This document shows, piece by piece, positions 42,818-51,911 of a stretch of 64,000 nt of DNA. Position numbers and translations under genes: made by a program. How positions within the stretch are numbered: the first letter of the stretch is position 1; the number at the start of each line of letters is the position of its first letter. A model generated the notes under the pieces. It saw nothing but the letters and a program-made list of their open reading frames with translations. It had not been told where the DNA came from and did not search any database. This DNA is from Streptomyces lacrimifluminis (GTDB lineage Bacteria; Actinomycetota; Actinomycetes; Streptomycetales; Streptomycetaceae), in NCBI RefSeq assembly GCF_014646095.1, contig NZ_BMMU01000035.1, positions 1-64,000 of the forward strand, read 5' to 3'.

Positions 42818-44082
42818 CGTGTCCTCCCGCCCGGCCCGGTCAGCAGTACGGCCGACTGGAAGCCGCCGAATCCGCTGCCGACGGAGAGCACGTTCCTGAG
42901 CCTGCGTTCGCGCGCGGTGCGCGGCACGTAGTCCAGGTCGCACTCGGGGTCGGGTGTCTCGTAGTTCGCCGTCGGCGGTACCACCTGGTGCTTCAGCGCC
43001 AGGACGCACGCGACGATCTCGATCGCGCCGATGGCGCCGAGTGAGTGGCCCACCATGGATTTGATGGAGCTCATGGGTGTGTCGTAGGCGTGGGCGCCCA
43101 GGGAGCGCTTCACGGCGGCGGTCTCGTGCCGGTCGTTCTGTTTGGTGCCCGAGCCGTGCGCGTTGACGTAGTCGATCATCGTGGGATCGAGGCGGGCCTG
43201 GTCGAGCGTGGAGTCGATCGCCCGGGCCATCTCCAGGCCCTCACAGGTCAGACCGGTCATGTGGTAGGCGTTGCCGAACGTGGCGTAGCCGCCGATCTCG
43301 CAGTACACGTGGGCGCCGCGTGCCCGGGCGTGCTCGTACTCCTCCAGGACGAGGACCGCCGCGCCCTCGCCCATCACGAAGCCGTTGCGACGGGCGTCGA
43401 AGGGCCGGGAGGCGTGTTCGGGGTCGTCGTTGTTGTCCGACGTCGCCTTGATGGCGTCGAAGCAGGCCATGGTGATCGGCGATATCGGCGAGTCCGCCGC
43501 TCCGGCGATGCAGATGTCGGCCCGGCCCTCCTCGATGGTGTGGAAGGCGTAGCCGACCGCGTCGATCCCGGAGGTGCAGCCGGTGGAGACGGTCTGCACC
43601 GGGCCCTGGGCGCCGAACTGTTCGGCGACGACCGAGGCGAGGGTGCTCGGTGAGAACGCCCGGTGCAGTTGCGGGTCGGCGCCGCGGTGGTCCACGTCCC
43701 ACCGCCGACCGCCCTCGCTGACCTTGACGTAGTCGTGTTCGAGGCGGGTGGTGCCGCCGACGGCGCTGCCCAGGGAGACCGCGACGCGCCAGGGGTCCTG
43801 TGCGCCGCTGTCGAGGCCGGAGTCGCCGACGGCCTCGGCGGCGGCGACCATGGCGAACTGGATGTAGCGGTCGGCGTGTTGGCTCAGTTCCGGGTCGAGG
43901 CCGTGCGCGAACGGGTCGAAGTCGCATTCGGCGGCGATGCGCGAACGCAGGCCCGCCGGATCGAACAGCGTGATGCCCCGGGTCGCGGTACGCCCGCCGG
44001 AGAGGAGGTCCCAGAACGCCGTGGCGCCGGTTCCGCCCGGAGCGACCACACCGATACCGGTGACAGCCACCCGCCGGGTCAC
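42814..44082 (-). CDS. whiE-ORFIII: Type II PKS ketosynthase alpha
   Basis: A 422-residue KS-alpha. The catalytic Cys169 lies in QTVSTGCTSGIDA; the His residues are in VNAHGSGTKQND and SMVGHSLGAIGA. Full length and typical ends (RRVAVTGIGVVAPGG, VLSVGSGFGGFQSA). With the CLF it condenses malonyl units into the dodecaketide-type chain that becomes the spore pigment. The ATG overlaps the cupin stop. Confidence 0.95.
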   Translation of the reverse strand: MTRRVAVTGIGVVAPGGTGATAFWDLLSGGRTATRGITLFDPAGLRSRIAAECDFDPFAHGLDPELSQHADRYIQFAMVAAAEAVGDSGLDSGAQDPWRVAVSLGSAVGGTTRLEHDYVKVSEGGRRWDVDHRGADPQLHRAFSPSTLASVVAEQFGAQGPVQTVSTGCTSGIDAVGYAFHTIEEGRADICIAGAADSPISPITMACFDAIKATSDNNDDPEHASRPFDARRNGFVMGEGAAVLVLEEYEHARARGAHVYCEIGGYATFGNAYHMTGLTCEGLEMARAIDSTLDQARLDPTMIDYVNAHGSGTKQNDRHETAAVKRSLGAHAYDTPMSSIKSMVGHSLGAIGAIEIVACVLALKHQVVPPTANYETPDPECDLDYVPRTARERRLRNVLSVGSGFGGFQSAVLLTGPGGRTR

Positions 44083-44561
44083 CGTATGGCCTCGCTTCGC
44101 TCGGACGGCTGTCCGTGGTCCGGAGCGAGCCGGTCCGGCCCGCCGACGGCGAACTCCGTGCCGGGTACGGCGGTTTCGGTCACCTCGGTGTCGACGTGCC
44201 CGAGGCTGGGGCGGGGGGCGAGCGGGCCCAGGTGGAAGACCATGCGGGCCTCCACGTCACCGACGTTGCGGAAGCGGTGGCGCACGTCGATCGGGATCAG
44301 AAGGCCCTGATCGGGCCTCAGGGCGTGGGTCTCACCGTCCAGGTCCACTTCGAGGCTGCCTGCGACGACGTACACGAACTCCTCGGAGTACGGGTGGTAG
44401 TGCTCGCCGATGCGCTCGCCGGGCTGGACGATCGCCAGGCCCATGAAGCCGCTGGTGGACCCCACCGTGGCGGGGGTGAGCATGGCCCGCAGGTCGCCTC
44501 CGCGTCTGCGGTTGGGTTCTGTCTCGCTCAGGTCCACGATGCGTGGGTGCTGCTTGTTCAT
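44079..44561 (-). CDS. whiE-ORFII: Cupin-domain protein of pigment synthesis
   Basis: A 160-residue single-cupin protein. Motif 1 is GEHYHPYSEEFVYVVAGSLEV and motif 2 is PIDVRHRFRNVGDVEARMVFHLGP, with metal-binding His/Glu. GGAGG stands eight bases before the ATG at 44561; the GTG at 44570 overlaps the ribosome site. The WhiE-II/CurC family is needed for normal pigment; its exact step is not settled. Coupled to the KS gene by ATGA. Confidence 0.9.
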   Translation of the reverse strand: MNKQHPRIVDLSETEPNRRRGGDLRAMLTPATVGSTSGFMGLAIVQPGERIGEHYHPYSEEFVYVVAGSLEVDLDGETHALRPDQGLLIPIDVRHRFRNVGDVEARMVFHLGPLAPRPSLGHVDTEVTETAVPGTEFAVGGPDRLAPDHGQPSERSEAIR

Positions 44562-44637
44562 GGTTGACACCTCCGGGTGGGGCAGGGACGTCGTCCGGGC
44601 GGGGCGGGGGCGGCGCGGACAGCGCCGGGGTGGTCGG

Positions 44638-45762
44638 TCAGGAACGCGCCGAGCTGCGGTCGGTGACGGGCATCATGTCGGCGTGCGACAGGAGGCGGTT
44701 GATGTTGCGGTCCGTCTCCAGGGAGCCCTCGACACCGATCGCGGCGCCGTCGAGGAGACGCTCCAACTCCGCTGCCTTCCCAGGCCCCTTGAGGCCCAGG
44801 GCGGCCAGGGGGTCGGCGTCGAGTTCGCCGGTGACGTCGACGAGTCGGACAACGATGTCATCGCGCTGGAAGACGGTGCTGCCGTACACCGGGCTGTGCG
44901 GGTCGTCCGCCGCGGCCTCGTCCTGGTGGGCGAGCAGCCGGGCCAGGTCCATCCCGCGGCCTTCCTTCGCCGGGTAGTACAGCGCGTGCCGCCGCAGTCC
45001 GGCGGGTGCCTTCTCGCCGGCGACCACGTGGTGGACGGCCGGAAGCGCGGCCCGGGTGAAGAAGACGCGCGCCGAGTCCGGGTCGCTGAGGTCCCGGTCC
45101 TGCTCCAGATACGGGTTGATGGCCTCCTCGACCGCCCGCACCTCGGGCTGGCGGGCGACATGGCGCAGCGCGGCGAGGAGGTCGCCCTCGACCTCCACGG
45201 CCCGTACGACGCGGTTGCCGTGCATGAAGAGGGAGGTGCGGCGCAGCCGGGTGGTGTCGTCGACCTGGGCCTCGGGCGAGGTGTAGCCGGCCAGGATCTC
45301 GGCGACCTTCGACTCGGAGCCGGGCCTGACGGTGAAGGTGAGGGCGTGGCGTGCGACACCGTCGCCCACGCGGGCCGCCACCTGCACGCCCGCTGTCGAC
45401 CGCTCAGGGGTGAGAGGTGCGTTGGGGGTCGTCTCCCGCAGGATGCTGTAGCGCATCGAGCGGGTGTCACGGACGCAGCTGTGCATCGGTCGGACGGTCT
45501 CGACGTGTTCCTCGCTGTTGACCCAGGCGAGGAAGGGCGGGGCGCTCTCCCACTCGCTGGTGATGAGCCACTGCGAGGGGTTCTCGATCGACTGGCAGAG
45601 CTGGTCACTGAGGTGACCGGGCACGGACGCGACCTGGTTGCGCATGTGTTCGTACGCGTCCAGGAACTGCTGCTGGGCTCCTTCGTACAGGTCGAGCAGC
45701 AGGATCACCCGCAGCCTGGAGCCGTCGAACGCCGACTGCGATATGCGTCCCGAGATGGTCAT
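44638..45762 (-). CDS. whiE-ORFI: SchA/CurD-like protein of pigment synthesis
   Basis: A 374-residue protein of the SchA/CurD/WhiE-I family. Repeated ferredoxin-like segments are visible (RVILLLDLYEGAQQQFLDAYEHMRNQV, HALTFTVRPGSESKVAEILAGY, RHALYYPAKEGRGMDLARLLAHQ), resembling tandem antibiotic-monooxygenase/cyclase dimers, and VVRAVEVEGDL recurs. The ATG at 45762 has GGAGAGG upstream; the long extension to 46314 overlaps the divergent hydroxylase and is rejected. It is the first gene of the minus-strand pigment operon. Its role is probably oxidation or cyclisation; this is not established. Confidence 0.86.
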   Translation of the reverse strand: MTISGRISQSAFDGSRLRVILLLDLYEGAQQQFLDAYEHMRNQVASVPGHLSDQLCQSIENPSQWLITSEWESAPPFLAWVNSEEHVETVRPMHSCVRDTRSMRYSILRETTPNAPLTPERSTAGVQVAARVGDGVARHALTFTVRPGSESKVAEILAGYTSPEAQVDDTTRLRRTSLFMHGNRVVRAVEVEGDLLAALRHVARQPEVRAVEEAINPYLEQDRDLSDPDSARVFFTRAALPAVHHVVAGEKAPAGLRRHALYYPAKEGRGMDLARLLAHQDEAAADDPHSPVYGSTVFQRDDIVVRLVDVTGELDADPLAALGLKGPGKAAELERLLDGAAIGVEGSLETDRNINRLLSHADMMPVTDRSSARS

Positions 45763-46040
45763 CCGGCGCACCTCTCCTCTTCGTCGTGGAAGTTCGCCTT
45801 CGCCGTGGAAGTCCGTCGCGGAAGGCCGGGAGCGACCGCCGCGTCCGAAATGCCGGGGCCGCCCTGAGCCGATCGTTGACGCGAGTCGCGATGTGCGCGA
45901 CTCCCGCGGGGTCGGGCGAGTGAACCGTGCGCCATCCGGGTGTCCCCGGCGGGCGGAACGGTCACCGGGGATGCACTGTGCAGGGGCGTTCCCACGCCGG
46001 ACCGCGTCCCGCCAGGACCGGCAGACACTGGAGGCATTCA
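45763..46040. promoter_or_regulatory. Divergent promoter region of the pigment cluster
   Basis: A 278-bp gap between the divergent SchA/CurD-like and hydroxylase genes. In S. coelicolor the matching region carries whiEP1 and whiEP2, the latter dependent on the late sporulation sigma factor SigF. By position the same is expected here. I could not identify a clear -10/-35 pair by eye. Confidence 0.6.
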
Positions 46041-47702
46041 ATGAACCGCGCGGAAGAGGCCGACGCCGGAGTCGGCCACCACACCCCCGTCCTGATCGTC
46101 GGCGGCTCCCTGGTGGGGCTGTCCACCTCCCTGTTCCTCGGGCGCCTCGGGGTGCCGCACACGCTCGTGGAGCGTCACTCGGGCACCTCGATCCATCCAC
46201 GGGGGCGCGGGAACAACGTGCGCACCATGGAGCTGTTCCGGGTGGCCGGAGTGGAGCGGCGCATCGAGGAGGCGGCGTCGGTACTGGCGGACAACCACGG
46301 CATCCTGCAGACACCGAGCCTGGTGGGCGACGTGGGCGAGTGGCTGTTCAAGGAGATCGACCCCGGCGGCGGGCTCGCCCGGTTCAGCCCCAGCGGGTGG
46401 TGCCTGTGCAGCCAGAACGACCTGGAGCCGGTCCTGTTGGAGAGCGCGCGGGCGCTCGGCGGGGATCTGCGGTTCTCGACCGAGCTGATGTCGTTCGAGC
46501 AGGACCCCGAGGGGGTGACCGCGCGGGTCAAGAGCCGGGAGACCGGTGAGCACACCACGATCCGGGCGGACTACCTCGTCGCCGCCGACGGTCCGCGCAG
46601 CCCCGTCCGCGAGCAGCTCGGCATCGGGCAGAACGGCCCCGGCGACCTGTTCCACAACGTGAGCATCACCTTCACCTCCCGCGGCCTCGCGGACGTGGTC
46701 GGCGACCGGCGTTTCATCGTCTGCTACCTGACCAGCCCGGACGCCGACGGGGCCCTGCTGCCGGTCGACAACCTGGAGCGCTGGGTGTTCCACGCGCCGT
46801 GGCACCCCGAACAGGGCGAGACGATCGAGGAGTTCACCGACGAGCGGTGCCGGGAACACATCCGGCGAGCCGTCGGCGTACCCGATCTGGACGTGGACAT
46901 CACCGGCAGGGCGGCCTGGCACGCCGCCGAGAGGGTCGCCGAACGGTACGCGGACCGCCGGGTGTTCCTCGCCGGTGACTCGGCCCACGAGATGTCCCCC
47001 ACCGGGGCGTTCGGATCCAACACCGGCATCCAGGACGCCCACAACCTCGCCTGGAAGCTGGCCGCCGTGCTGGGCGGCTGGGCGGGTCCCGGTCTGCTGG
47101 GGTCGTACGACATGGAGCGCAGGCCGGTCGCGGAGGCGACGAGCGCCCGGGCCTCCGCGCGGTCGGTCGAGCACAGCCACCCCGGGTACACACCCGCTCC
47201 GGGAGCCGGCGGCCCCGGCGGCAGGAAGGGCGGAATCCTCAACGTGGCCCTCGGTTACCGCTATCCGCGGGGTGCGGTCCTGGGCGCCGATCAGACGGTT
47301 CCGGTCGTGCCCGAGGGTGTGCGGCTGGCGGGTGAGCCCGGGAGCAGGGCTCCCCACCTGTGGCTGAACCGCGCCGGCACCCGGATCTCCACCCTCGACC
47401 TGTACGAGGGCTCGCTGGTGCTCCTCAGTTCGGCGGGCGCGGCGGGCGGATGGCACGACGCGGCGACGGAGGCCGCGCGACAGCTGTCGGTGCCGCTCGA
47501 CTCGTACCGGATCGGCAGCGGGCCGGACGCCGAGCTGTCCCCCGCGAGCGACCTGGAGTGGGCGGAGGCCCACGGGGTGAGCCCGGAGGGAGCGGTGCTG
47601 GTGCGCCCCGACGGGTTCGTCGCCTGGCGCTCCGAAGGGCCGCAGGCGGACCCCGGAGCGGTGTTGCGGGAGGCTCTCTCGGCACTGCTGGACCGGAACT
47701 GA
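46041..47702 (+). CDS. whiE-ORFVIII: FAD-dependent polyketide hydroxylase
   Basis: A 553-residue flavoprotein monooxygenase of the PgaE/RdmE group. The FAD GxGxxG-type motif is VLIVGGSLVGLSTSLFLGRLGV, with the DG motif in LVAADGPRSPVREQLGI and the GD motif in RVFLAGDSAHEMSPTGAFGSNTGIQDAHNLAWKLAAVL. A thioredoxin-like C-terminal domain follows. GGAGG stands before the ATG at 46041. Divergent orientation to the pigment operon matches whiE. It adds late hydroxyl groups that deepen the pigment colour. Confidence 0.93.
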   Translation: MNRAEEADAGVGHHTPVLIVGGSLVGLSTSLFLGRLGVPHTLVERHSGTSIHPRGRGNNVRTMELFRVAGVERRIEEAASVLADNHGILQTPSLVGDVGEWLFKEIDPGGGLARFSPSGWCLCSQNDLEPVLLESARALGGDLRFSTELMSFEQDPEGVTARVKSRETGEHTTIRADYLVAADGPRSPVREQLGIGQNGPGDLFHNVSITFTSRGLADVVGDRRFIVCYLTSPDADGALLPVDNLERWVFHAPWHPEQGETIEEFTDERCREHIRRAVGVPDLDVDITGRAAWHAAERVAERYADRRVFLAGDSAHEMSPTGAFGSNTGIQDAHNLAWKLAAVLGGWAGPGLLGSYDMERRPVAEATSARASARSVEHSHPGYTPAPGAGGPGGRKGGILNVALGYRYPRGAVLGADQTVPVVPEGVRLAGEPGSRAPHLWLNRAGTRISTLDLYEGSLVLLSSAGAAGGWHDAATEAARQLSVPLDSYRIGSGPDAELSPASDLEWAEAHGVSPEGAVLVRPDGFVAWRSEGPQADPGAVLREALSALLDRN

Positions 47703-47717
47703 CCGCTCGGTTCGCAT

Positions 47718-47753
47718 CCGTGCGCGGAAACTTCACTTCCGTGCACGGAAACG
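47718..47753. promoter_or_regulatory. Tandem palindromic operator before the GNAT gene
   Basis: TCCGTGCGCGGAAAC (47718-47732) and TCCGTGCACGGAAAC (47739-47753) differ at one base and start exactly 21 bp apart, two helical turns. The second lies within a perfect 14-bp palindrome TTCCGTGCACGGAA (47738-47751). They end 39 bp before the GNAT start. A dimeric regulator could bind both on one face of the helix. Confidence 0.6.
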
Positions 47754-47792
47754 GGTTCGCCAGACAGGTCACCGCTCTGCTTGGCTCGCTCC

Positions 47793-48218
47793 ATGAGTGA
47801 TCTGCGCATCCGCCCGGCCACCCACGCGGACATCGACTCCGTGCTGCGGTTCTGGCGCGAGGCCGCCGAGGGAACCAGCATCAGCGACGACCGCGACGGC
47901 GTGGCCCGCCTCGTCGACCGGGACCCCGAAGCACTGCTCCTCGCGGAGCGCGACGGGGTTCTGTCGGGCACCGTGATCGCCGGTTTCGACGGCTGGCGCT
48001 GCCATCTCTACCGGCTCGCGGTCCATCCGGAGCGCCGTCGGCAGGGCATCGGTTCGGCCCTGCTCGCCGCCGCCGAGGAACGGTTCGTCCGGCTGGGCGG
48101 GCGGCGCGCGGACGCGATGGTGCTGGAGCGCAACGAGAGCGGGCAGCATGCATGGCGTGCGGCCGGGTACCGGCCCGAGGAGCAGTGGCGGCGCTGGGTG
48201 AAACCCCTCACCGGCTGA
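47793..48218 (+). CDS. GNAT-family N-acetyltransferase
   Basis: A 141-residue acetyltransferase. The core motif A is YRLAVHPERRRQGIGSALLAAAEERF (acetyl-CoA pyrophosphate loop RRQGIGSA), followed by GGRRADAMVLERNESGQHAWRAAGYRPEEQWRRW (motif B). The start at 47793 gives the usual DLRIRPATHADIDSV beginning; no strong Shine-Dalgarno is visible. A tandem palindrome lies just upstream, so it is likely regulated by an unidentified factor. The substrate amine is unknown. Confidence 0.87.
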   Translation: MSDLRIRPATHADIDSVLRFWREAAEGTSISDDRDGVARLVDRDPEALLLAERDGVLSGTVIAGFDGWRCHLYRLAVHPERRRQGIGSALLAAAEERFVRLGGRRADAMVLERNESGQHAWRAAGYRPEEQWRRWVKPLTG

Positions 48219-48273
48219 GCCACTTTGCGCACCCTTTACTATGAGCGGACCAGTTACTTCTCCGAGGAAAGGT

Positions 48274-48369
48274 GTGAGCGTCCGCCCATGGGCGAGCCTC
48301 CCAGTAGCGACAGCACCACTCGACGTCGAGCGATCCCGCCGGCCCTGCCCGACCATGGGACGGAGGTGA
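48274..48369 (+). other. Possible leader peptide before the CNNM genes
   Basis: A 31-codon frame starts at a GTG preceded by GAGGAAAG (MSVRPWASLPVATAPLD...) and stops five bases before the CNNM start. A second frame from the ATG at 48288 (MGEPPSSDSTTRRRAIPPAL...) stops in an ATGA overlap with the CNNM start. Both could couple translation. The second is rich in Pro and charged residues near its start, a feature of leaders that respond to low magnesium. Only one, or neither, may be real. Confidence 0.33.
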
Positions 48370-48373
48370 ACCG

Positions 48374-49762
48374 ATGACCGAAGTGCTCCTCCTCCTGGTG
48401 GCGATCCTGCTCTCCCTGGCGTGCGGCGCCTTCGTCGCGGCGGAGTTCTCCCTGACCACGGTCGAGCGCGGCGAGCTGGAGCGCGCGGTGGAGCGCGGCG
48501 AACGGGGTGCCGCCGGTGCCCTGAAGGCCGTACGCAACCTCACGTTCCAGCTCTCCGGCGCGCAGCTCGGCATCACGGTCACCAATCTCGTCGTCGGCAT
48601 GCTCTCCGAACCGTCGATCGCCGCGCTGATCTCGGGCCCGCTGGAGTCGCTCGGCGTCTCGGCCTCCATGTCCTCCTCCCTGGCCCTGGTGATCGGTACG
48701 GCGCTGTCGACCGTCTTCCTGATGGTCTTCGGCGAGCTGGTGCCCAAGAACTGGGCGATCTCCTCGCCGCTGGCCGTGGCCAAGCGGGTGGCGACGCCGC
48801 AGCGCCTGTTCAGCGCCGCGTTCCGGCCGTTCATCACGCACCTCAACAACACGGCGAACCGCATGGTGCGCCTCTTCGGCATCGAGCCCGCCGAGGAGCT
48901 GGCCTCCGCGCGCGGCCCTCAGGAACTCGCGGCGCTGGCCAGGCACTCCGCCAAGGAGGGCGCCCTAGAGCCCGACACCGCGGAACTGTTCGTACGGACC
49001 CTGAACCTCGCCGACCTCACCGCGGAGAACGTGATGACACCGCGGGTCCAGGTCGTCGCCCTCGACGCCCAGGCGACCTGCGAGGACGTGGCCAACGCGA
49101 CGCGGGCGACCGGGCTCTCCCGGTTCCCCGTGTACCGCGGCAACCTCGACTCGGTCGTCGGCGTCGCGCACATCAAGGACTGCCTCACGGTGCCCGCGGA
49201 GCGTCGCCCGCGGGTGCGCGTCTCCGAACTGATGCGCGAGCCACTGCTCGTCCCCGAGTCACTGACCGTCGACCGGCTCCTCGACCGGCTCTCCGGCAAG
49301 CGCACGATGGCCGTCGTCATCGACGAGTACGGCGGTACGGCGGGTGTGGCCACGCTGGAGGACATCGTCGAGGAGGTCGTCGGTGAGGTGCGGGACGAGC
49401 ACGACCCGCACGAGACGTCCGACCTCGACCCGGCCGGCGTGGACGACGAGGGCCGCACCCTCTACTCCGCGGACGGCGCCGCCCGCACCGACCAGCTCGC
49501 CCGTGTCGGCCTCCGGATCCCCGAGGGGCCGTACGAGACGCTCGCCGGCCTGGTCGCGACGGAGCTGGGCCGTATTCCGCAGGCCGGTGACACCGTCGAG
49601 GTGGCCGACTGGCGCCTGGACGTGGTGGACGCCTCGGGCCGCAGGGCCGCCCGCGTCCTGCTGCACGCGCCACGCGCGAGCGAGGAGACCCGGGAAACCG
49701 ACATGAGCAAGGCCGACAAGGGCAAGGCTGACAAGGCTGACAAGGAAGGGGAGGCGAAGTGA
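48374..49762 (+). CDS. CNNM/CorC-type membrane protein with CBS domains
   Basis: A 462-residue protein. The DUF21/CNNM membrane domain (about 1-190; LACGAFVAAEFSLTTVERGEL, QLGITVTNLVVGMLSEP, VFGELVPKNWAISSP) is followed by a CBS pair (VMTPRVQVVALDAQATCEDVANATRATGLSRFPVYRGNLDSVVGVAHIKD; then LSGKRTMAVVIDEYGGTAGVATLEDIVEEVVGEV) and a CorC_HlyC transporter-associated domain. It ends with a Lys/Asp/Ala repeat tail. GGAGGTGAACCG precedes the ATG. Members transport or sense magnesium or other divalent ions; the older label hemolysin is misleading. Coupled to the next paralogue. Confidence 0.92.
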   Translation: MTEVLLLLVAILLSLACGAFVAAEFSLTTVERGELERAVERGERGAAGALKAVRNLTFQLSGAQLGITVTNLVVGMLSEPSIAALISGPLESLGVSASMSSSLALVIGTALSTVFLMVFGELVPKNWAISSPLAVAKRVATPQRLFSAAFRPFITHLNNTANRMVRLFGIEPAEELASARGPQELAALARHSAKEGALEPDTAELFVRTLNLADLTAENVMTPRVQVVALDAQATCEDVANATRATGLSRFPVYRGNLDSVVGVAHIKDCLTVPAERRPRVRVSELMREPLLVPESLTVDRLLDRLSGKRTMAVVIDEYGGTAGVATLEDIVEEVVGEVRDEHDPHETSDLDPAGVDDEGRTLYSADGAARTDQLARVGLRIPEGPYETLAGLVATELGRIPQAGDTVEVADWRLDVVDASGRRAARVLLHAPRASEETRETDMSKADKGKADKADKEGEAK

Positions 49763-50805
49763 CCACCGTCCAACTGCTGATCGGTCTGGCGACGCTGGTC
49801 GTCAACGCCTTCTTCGTGGGGGCCGAGTTCGCGCTGATCTCCGTACGCCGCAGCCAGATCGAGCAGCACGTGGAGGAAGGTGCGGGAGGCACGGACGGGG
49901 ACCGTGCGGACGGCGACCGGCGGGCGAAGAGCGTGCTGTGGGGCCTGGAGCACGTGTCCGCGCTAATGGCCGCGGCCCAGCTGGGCATCACGCTGTGCAC
50001 GCTGATCCTCGGCGTGGTCGCGGAACCGGCGATCGCGCATCTGCTGGAGCCGGCGTTCCACGCGGTGGGCGTTCCCGAGAGCGCGGGCCACGCGGTGTCC
50101 TTCGTGATCGCCCTCGCCCTGGCGACCTATCTGCACATGCTGCTCGGCGAGATGGTGCCGAAGAACATCGCGCTCGCCGAGCCGGTGCGCAGCGCGTTGC
50201 TGCTCGGCCCGCCCCTGGTGGCCCTGGCGCGGGCGCTCAAGCCCGTGATCTTCACGATCAACGCCTTCGCGAACACGCTCCTGAAGCTGCTGCGCGTCGA
50301 GGTCAAGGACGAGGTCACGGCGACCTTCTCGGACGCCGAACTGGCCCGCCTGGTCCGGGACTCCGGCGAGGCGGGGCTCATCGACGACCGCGCGCGGGAA
50401 CGCCTTCACGACGCCCTGGAGCTGGGGCGCCGACCGGTGCGTGACGTCGTGCTCCCGCTGGAAGGCATCGTCTACGCGCGCGTGGGCGTCACTCCGGAGG
50501 AGCTGGAGCGGCTGTCGGCCGAGTCCGGCTTCTCACGCTTCCCCGTGGTGGACGACGAACGCCGGATCGCCGGTTACCTGCACGTCAAGGACGCCCTGGA
50601 CGCCGCGCCCCGGGACCTCGCCTTCCAGGTCCGGGACATGCGGCCCATCGCGAGCGTACGGGCGGACACTCCCCTGGACGACGTCCTCACGGCGATGCGG
50701 CGCAGCCGTACGCACCTGGCGGCGGTGCAGGGCGAGGACGGACTGCTCGCGGGTCTGGTGACGATGGAGGACGTACTGCGCGAGCTGTTCGGACAGCCGG
50801 TGTAA
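49759..50805 (+). CDS. Second CNNM/CorC-type membrane protein
   Basis: A 348-residue paralogue of the preceding gene. The DUF21 membrane domain (LATLVVNAFFVGAEFALISVRRSQIEQ, QLGITLCTLILGVVAEP, LGEMVPKNIALAEP) and two CBS motifs are present, but the C-terminal CorC_HlyC domain is absent (it ends TMEDVLRELFGQPV). The GTG start overlaps the previous stop (GTGA), so the two are translated together and may form a heteromeric transporter. Confidence 0.92.
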   Translation: MTTVQLLIGLATLVVNAFFVGAEFALISVRRSQIEQHVEEGAGGTDGDRADGDRRAKSVLWGLEHVSALMAAAQLGITLCTLILGVVAEPAIAHLLEPAFHAVGVPESAGHAVSFVIALALATYLHMLLGEMVPKNIALAEPVRSALLLGPPLVALARALKPVIFTINAFANTLLKLLRVEVKDEVTATFSDAELARLVRDSGEAGLIDDRARERLHDALELGRRPVRDVVLPLEGIVYARVGVTPEELERLSAESGFSRFPVVDDERRIAGYLHVKDALDAAPRDLAFQVRDMRPIASVRADTPLDDVLTAMRRSRTHLAAVQGEDGLLAGLVTMEDVLRELFGQPV

Positions 50806-50875
50806 GCGCTGCCGGACGCCTGTCGGAGGTCGACCGACCGCTGGGTATGTTTATCGGGCTATCATCTCTGTCGCC

Positions 50876-51655
50876 ATGCAGACGAATGCCTCATACACCA
50901 GCCTTGTCGCGGTCGGCGACTCCTTCACCGAGGGCATGTCGGACCGACTGCCGGACGGTTCCTATCGCGGCTGGGCCGATCTCCTCGCGGCCCGGATGGC
51001 CGCCCGCACGCCCGGCTTCCGGTACGCGAACCTCGCCGTGCGCGGCAAGCTGATCGGGCAGATCGCCGCGGAGCAGGTGCCGGTCGCGGTGGCGATGGAG
51101 CCGGACGTCATCACGCTGGTGGGCGGGCTGAACGACACACTGCGCCCCAAGTGCGACATGGGGCGGGTGCGCGGGCTCCTGGAGGAGTCCGTGGAGCAGC
51201 TGGCGCCCGCGTGCAAGCAGCTGGTGCTGATGCGCAGCCCCGGCCGCCAGGGCCCGGTCATGGAGCGCTTCCGGCCGCGCATGGAGGAACTGTTCACCTG
51301 CATCGACGACCTCGCGTCCCGGCACGGCGCCCTCGTGGTCGACCTGTACGGGGCCGCCTCGCTCGGCGACCCCCGTCTGTGGGACGTCGACCGGCTGCAC
51401 CTGACGAGCGAGGGCCACCGGAGGGTCGCCGAGGCGGTCTGGCAGACCCTCGGGCACGAGGCCGAGGACCCCGAGTGGCACACGCCCGTGCCGGCCACGG
51501 CACCGCCCGGCTGGGGCGCCCGCCGGGTCGCGGACGCCCGCTTCGCCCGGCAGTACCTGCTGCCGTGGATCGGGCGTCGGCTGACAGGGCGGTCCTCCGG
51601 AGACGGAATGCCGGCGAAACGACCGGAACTGTCGCCGTACGACGACCTGTCGTAG
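50876..51655 (+). CDS. SGNH/GDSL-family hydrolase
   Basis: A 259-residue intracellular (no signal peptide) SGNH hydrolase. Block I is VAVGDSFTEGMSD (Ser at about 16), block II has the oxyanion Gly in LAVRGKLIGQIAAEQ, block III is GGLNDTLRP, and block V is DVDRLHLTSEGHRRVAEA (Asp and His). All four family residues are present. A Pro/Gly-rich region and a RFARQYLLPWIGRRLTGRSSGDG tail follow. Streptomyces genomes usually carry this gene as a stand-alone esterase. Bases 51656-51911 hold no supported gene. Confidence 0.92.
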   Translation: MQTNASYTSLVAVGDSFTEGMSDRLPDGSYRGWADLLAARMAARTPGFRYANLAVRGKLIGQIAAEQVPVAVAMEPDVITLVGGLNDTLRPKCDMGRVRGLLEESVEQLAPACKQLVLMRSPGRQGPVMERFRPRMEELFTCIDDLASRHGALVVDLYGAASLGDPRLWDVDRLHLTSEGHRRVAEAVWQTLGHEAEDPEWHTPVPATAPPGWGARRVADARFARQYLLPWIGRRLTGRSSGDGMPAKRPELSPYDDLS

Positions 51656-51911
51656 CTTCGCATGACGACCTGCCGTCACTTCGCGCACGACGGCCTCTCC
51701 TAGCTCCCTTCGAACACGGGCGCGAACGCCTCGAAGGCGACCGCGAAGCAGTCGCCTCACTCGCCGAAGGCCTCGCCGACACCCCACCCCGCCCCAGCGG
51801 GTCACACTCCCAAGGAACTGGGGACGGCCGACAGCTTCGTTCGTCCCTCTCACTGAGCTCATGAAGTCGGCGGAACTGGAGAGGACCACCACAGGCCGCA
51901 CTCCTGAAGAG

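Noticed and set aside
45919..45966. A BldD-type operator (AGTGA ... TCACC) in the pigment promoter region
   Set aside because: The half-sites are about 38 bp apart, too far for a standard site; not supported.
45763..46314. N-terminal extension of the SchA/CurD-like protein
   Set aside because: It would run through the divergent promoter region and antisense to the hydroxylase; the ATG at 45762 has a good ribosome site.
48241..48373. An M-box-like magnesium riboswitch before the CNNM genes
   Set aside because: Only short strings resemble the M-box core; the characteristic conserved pairs could not be assembled by eye. The leader-peptide reading explains the region better.
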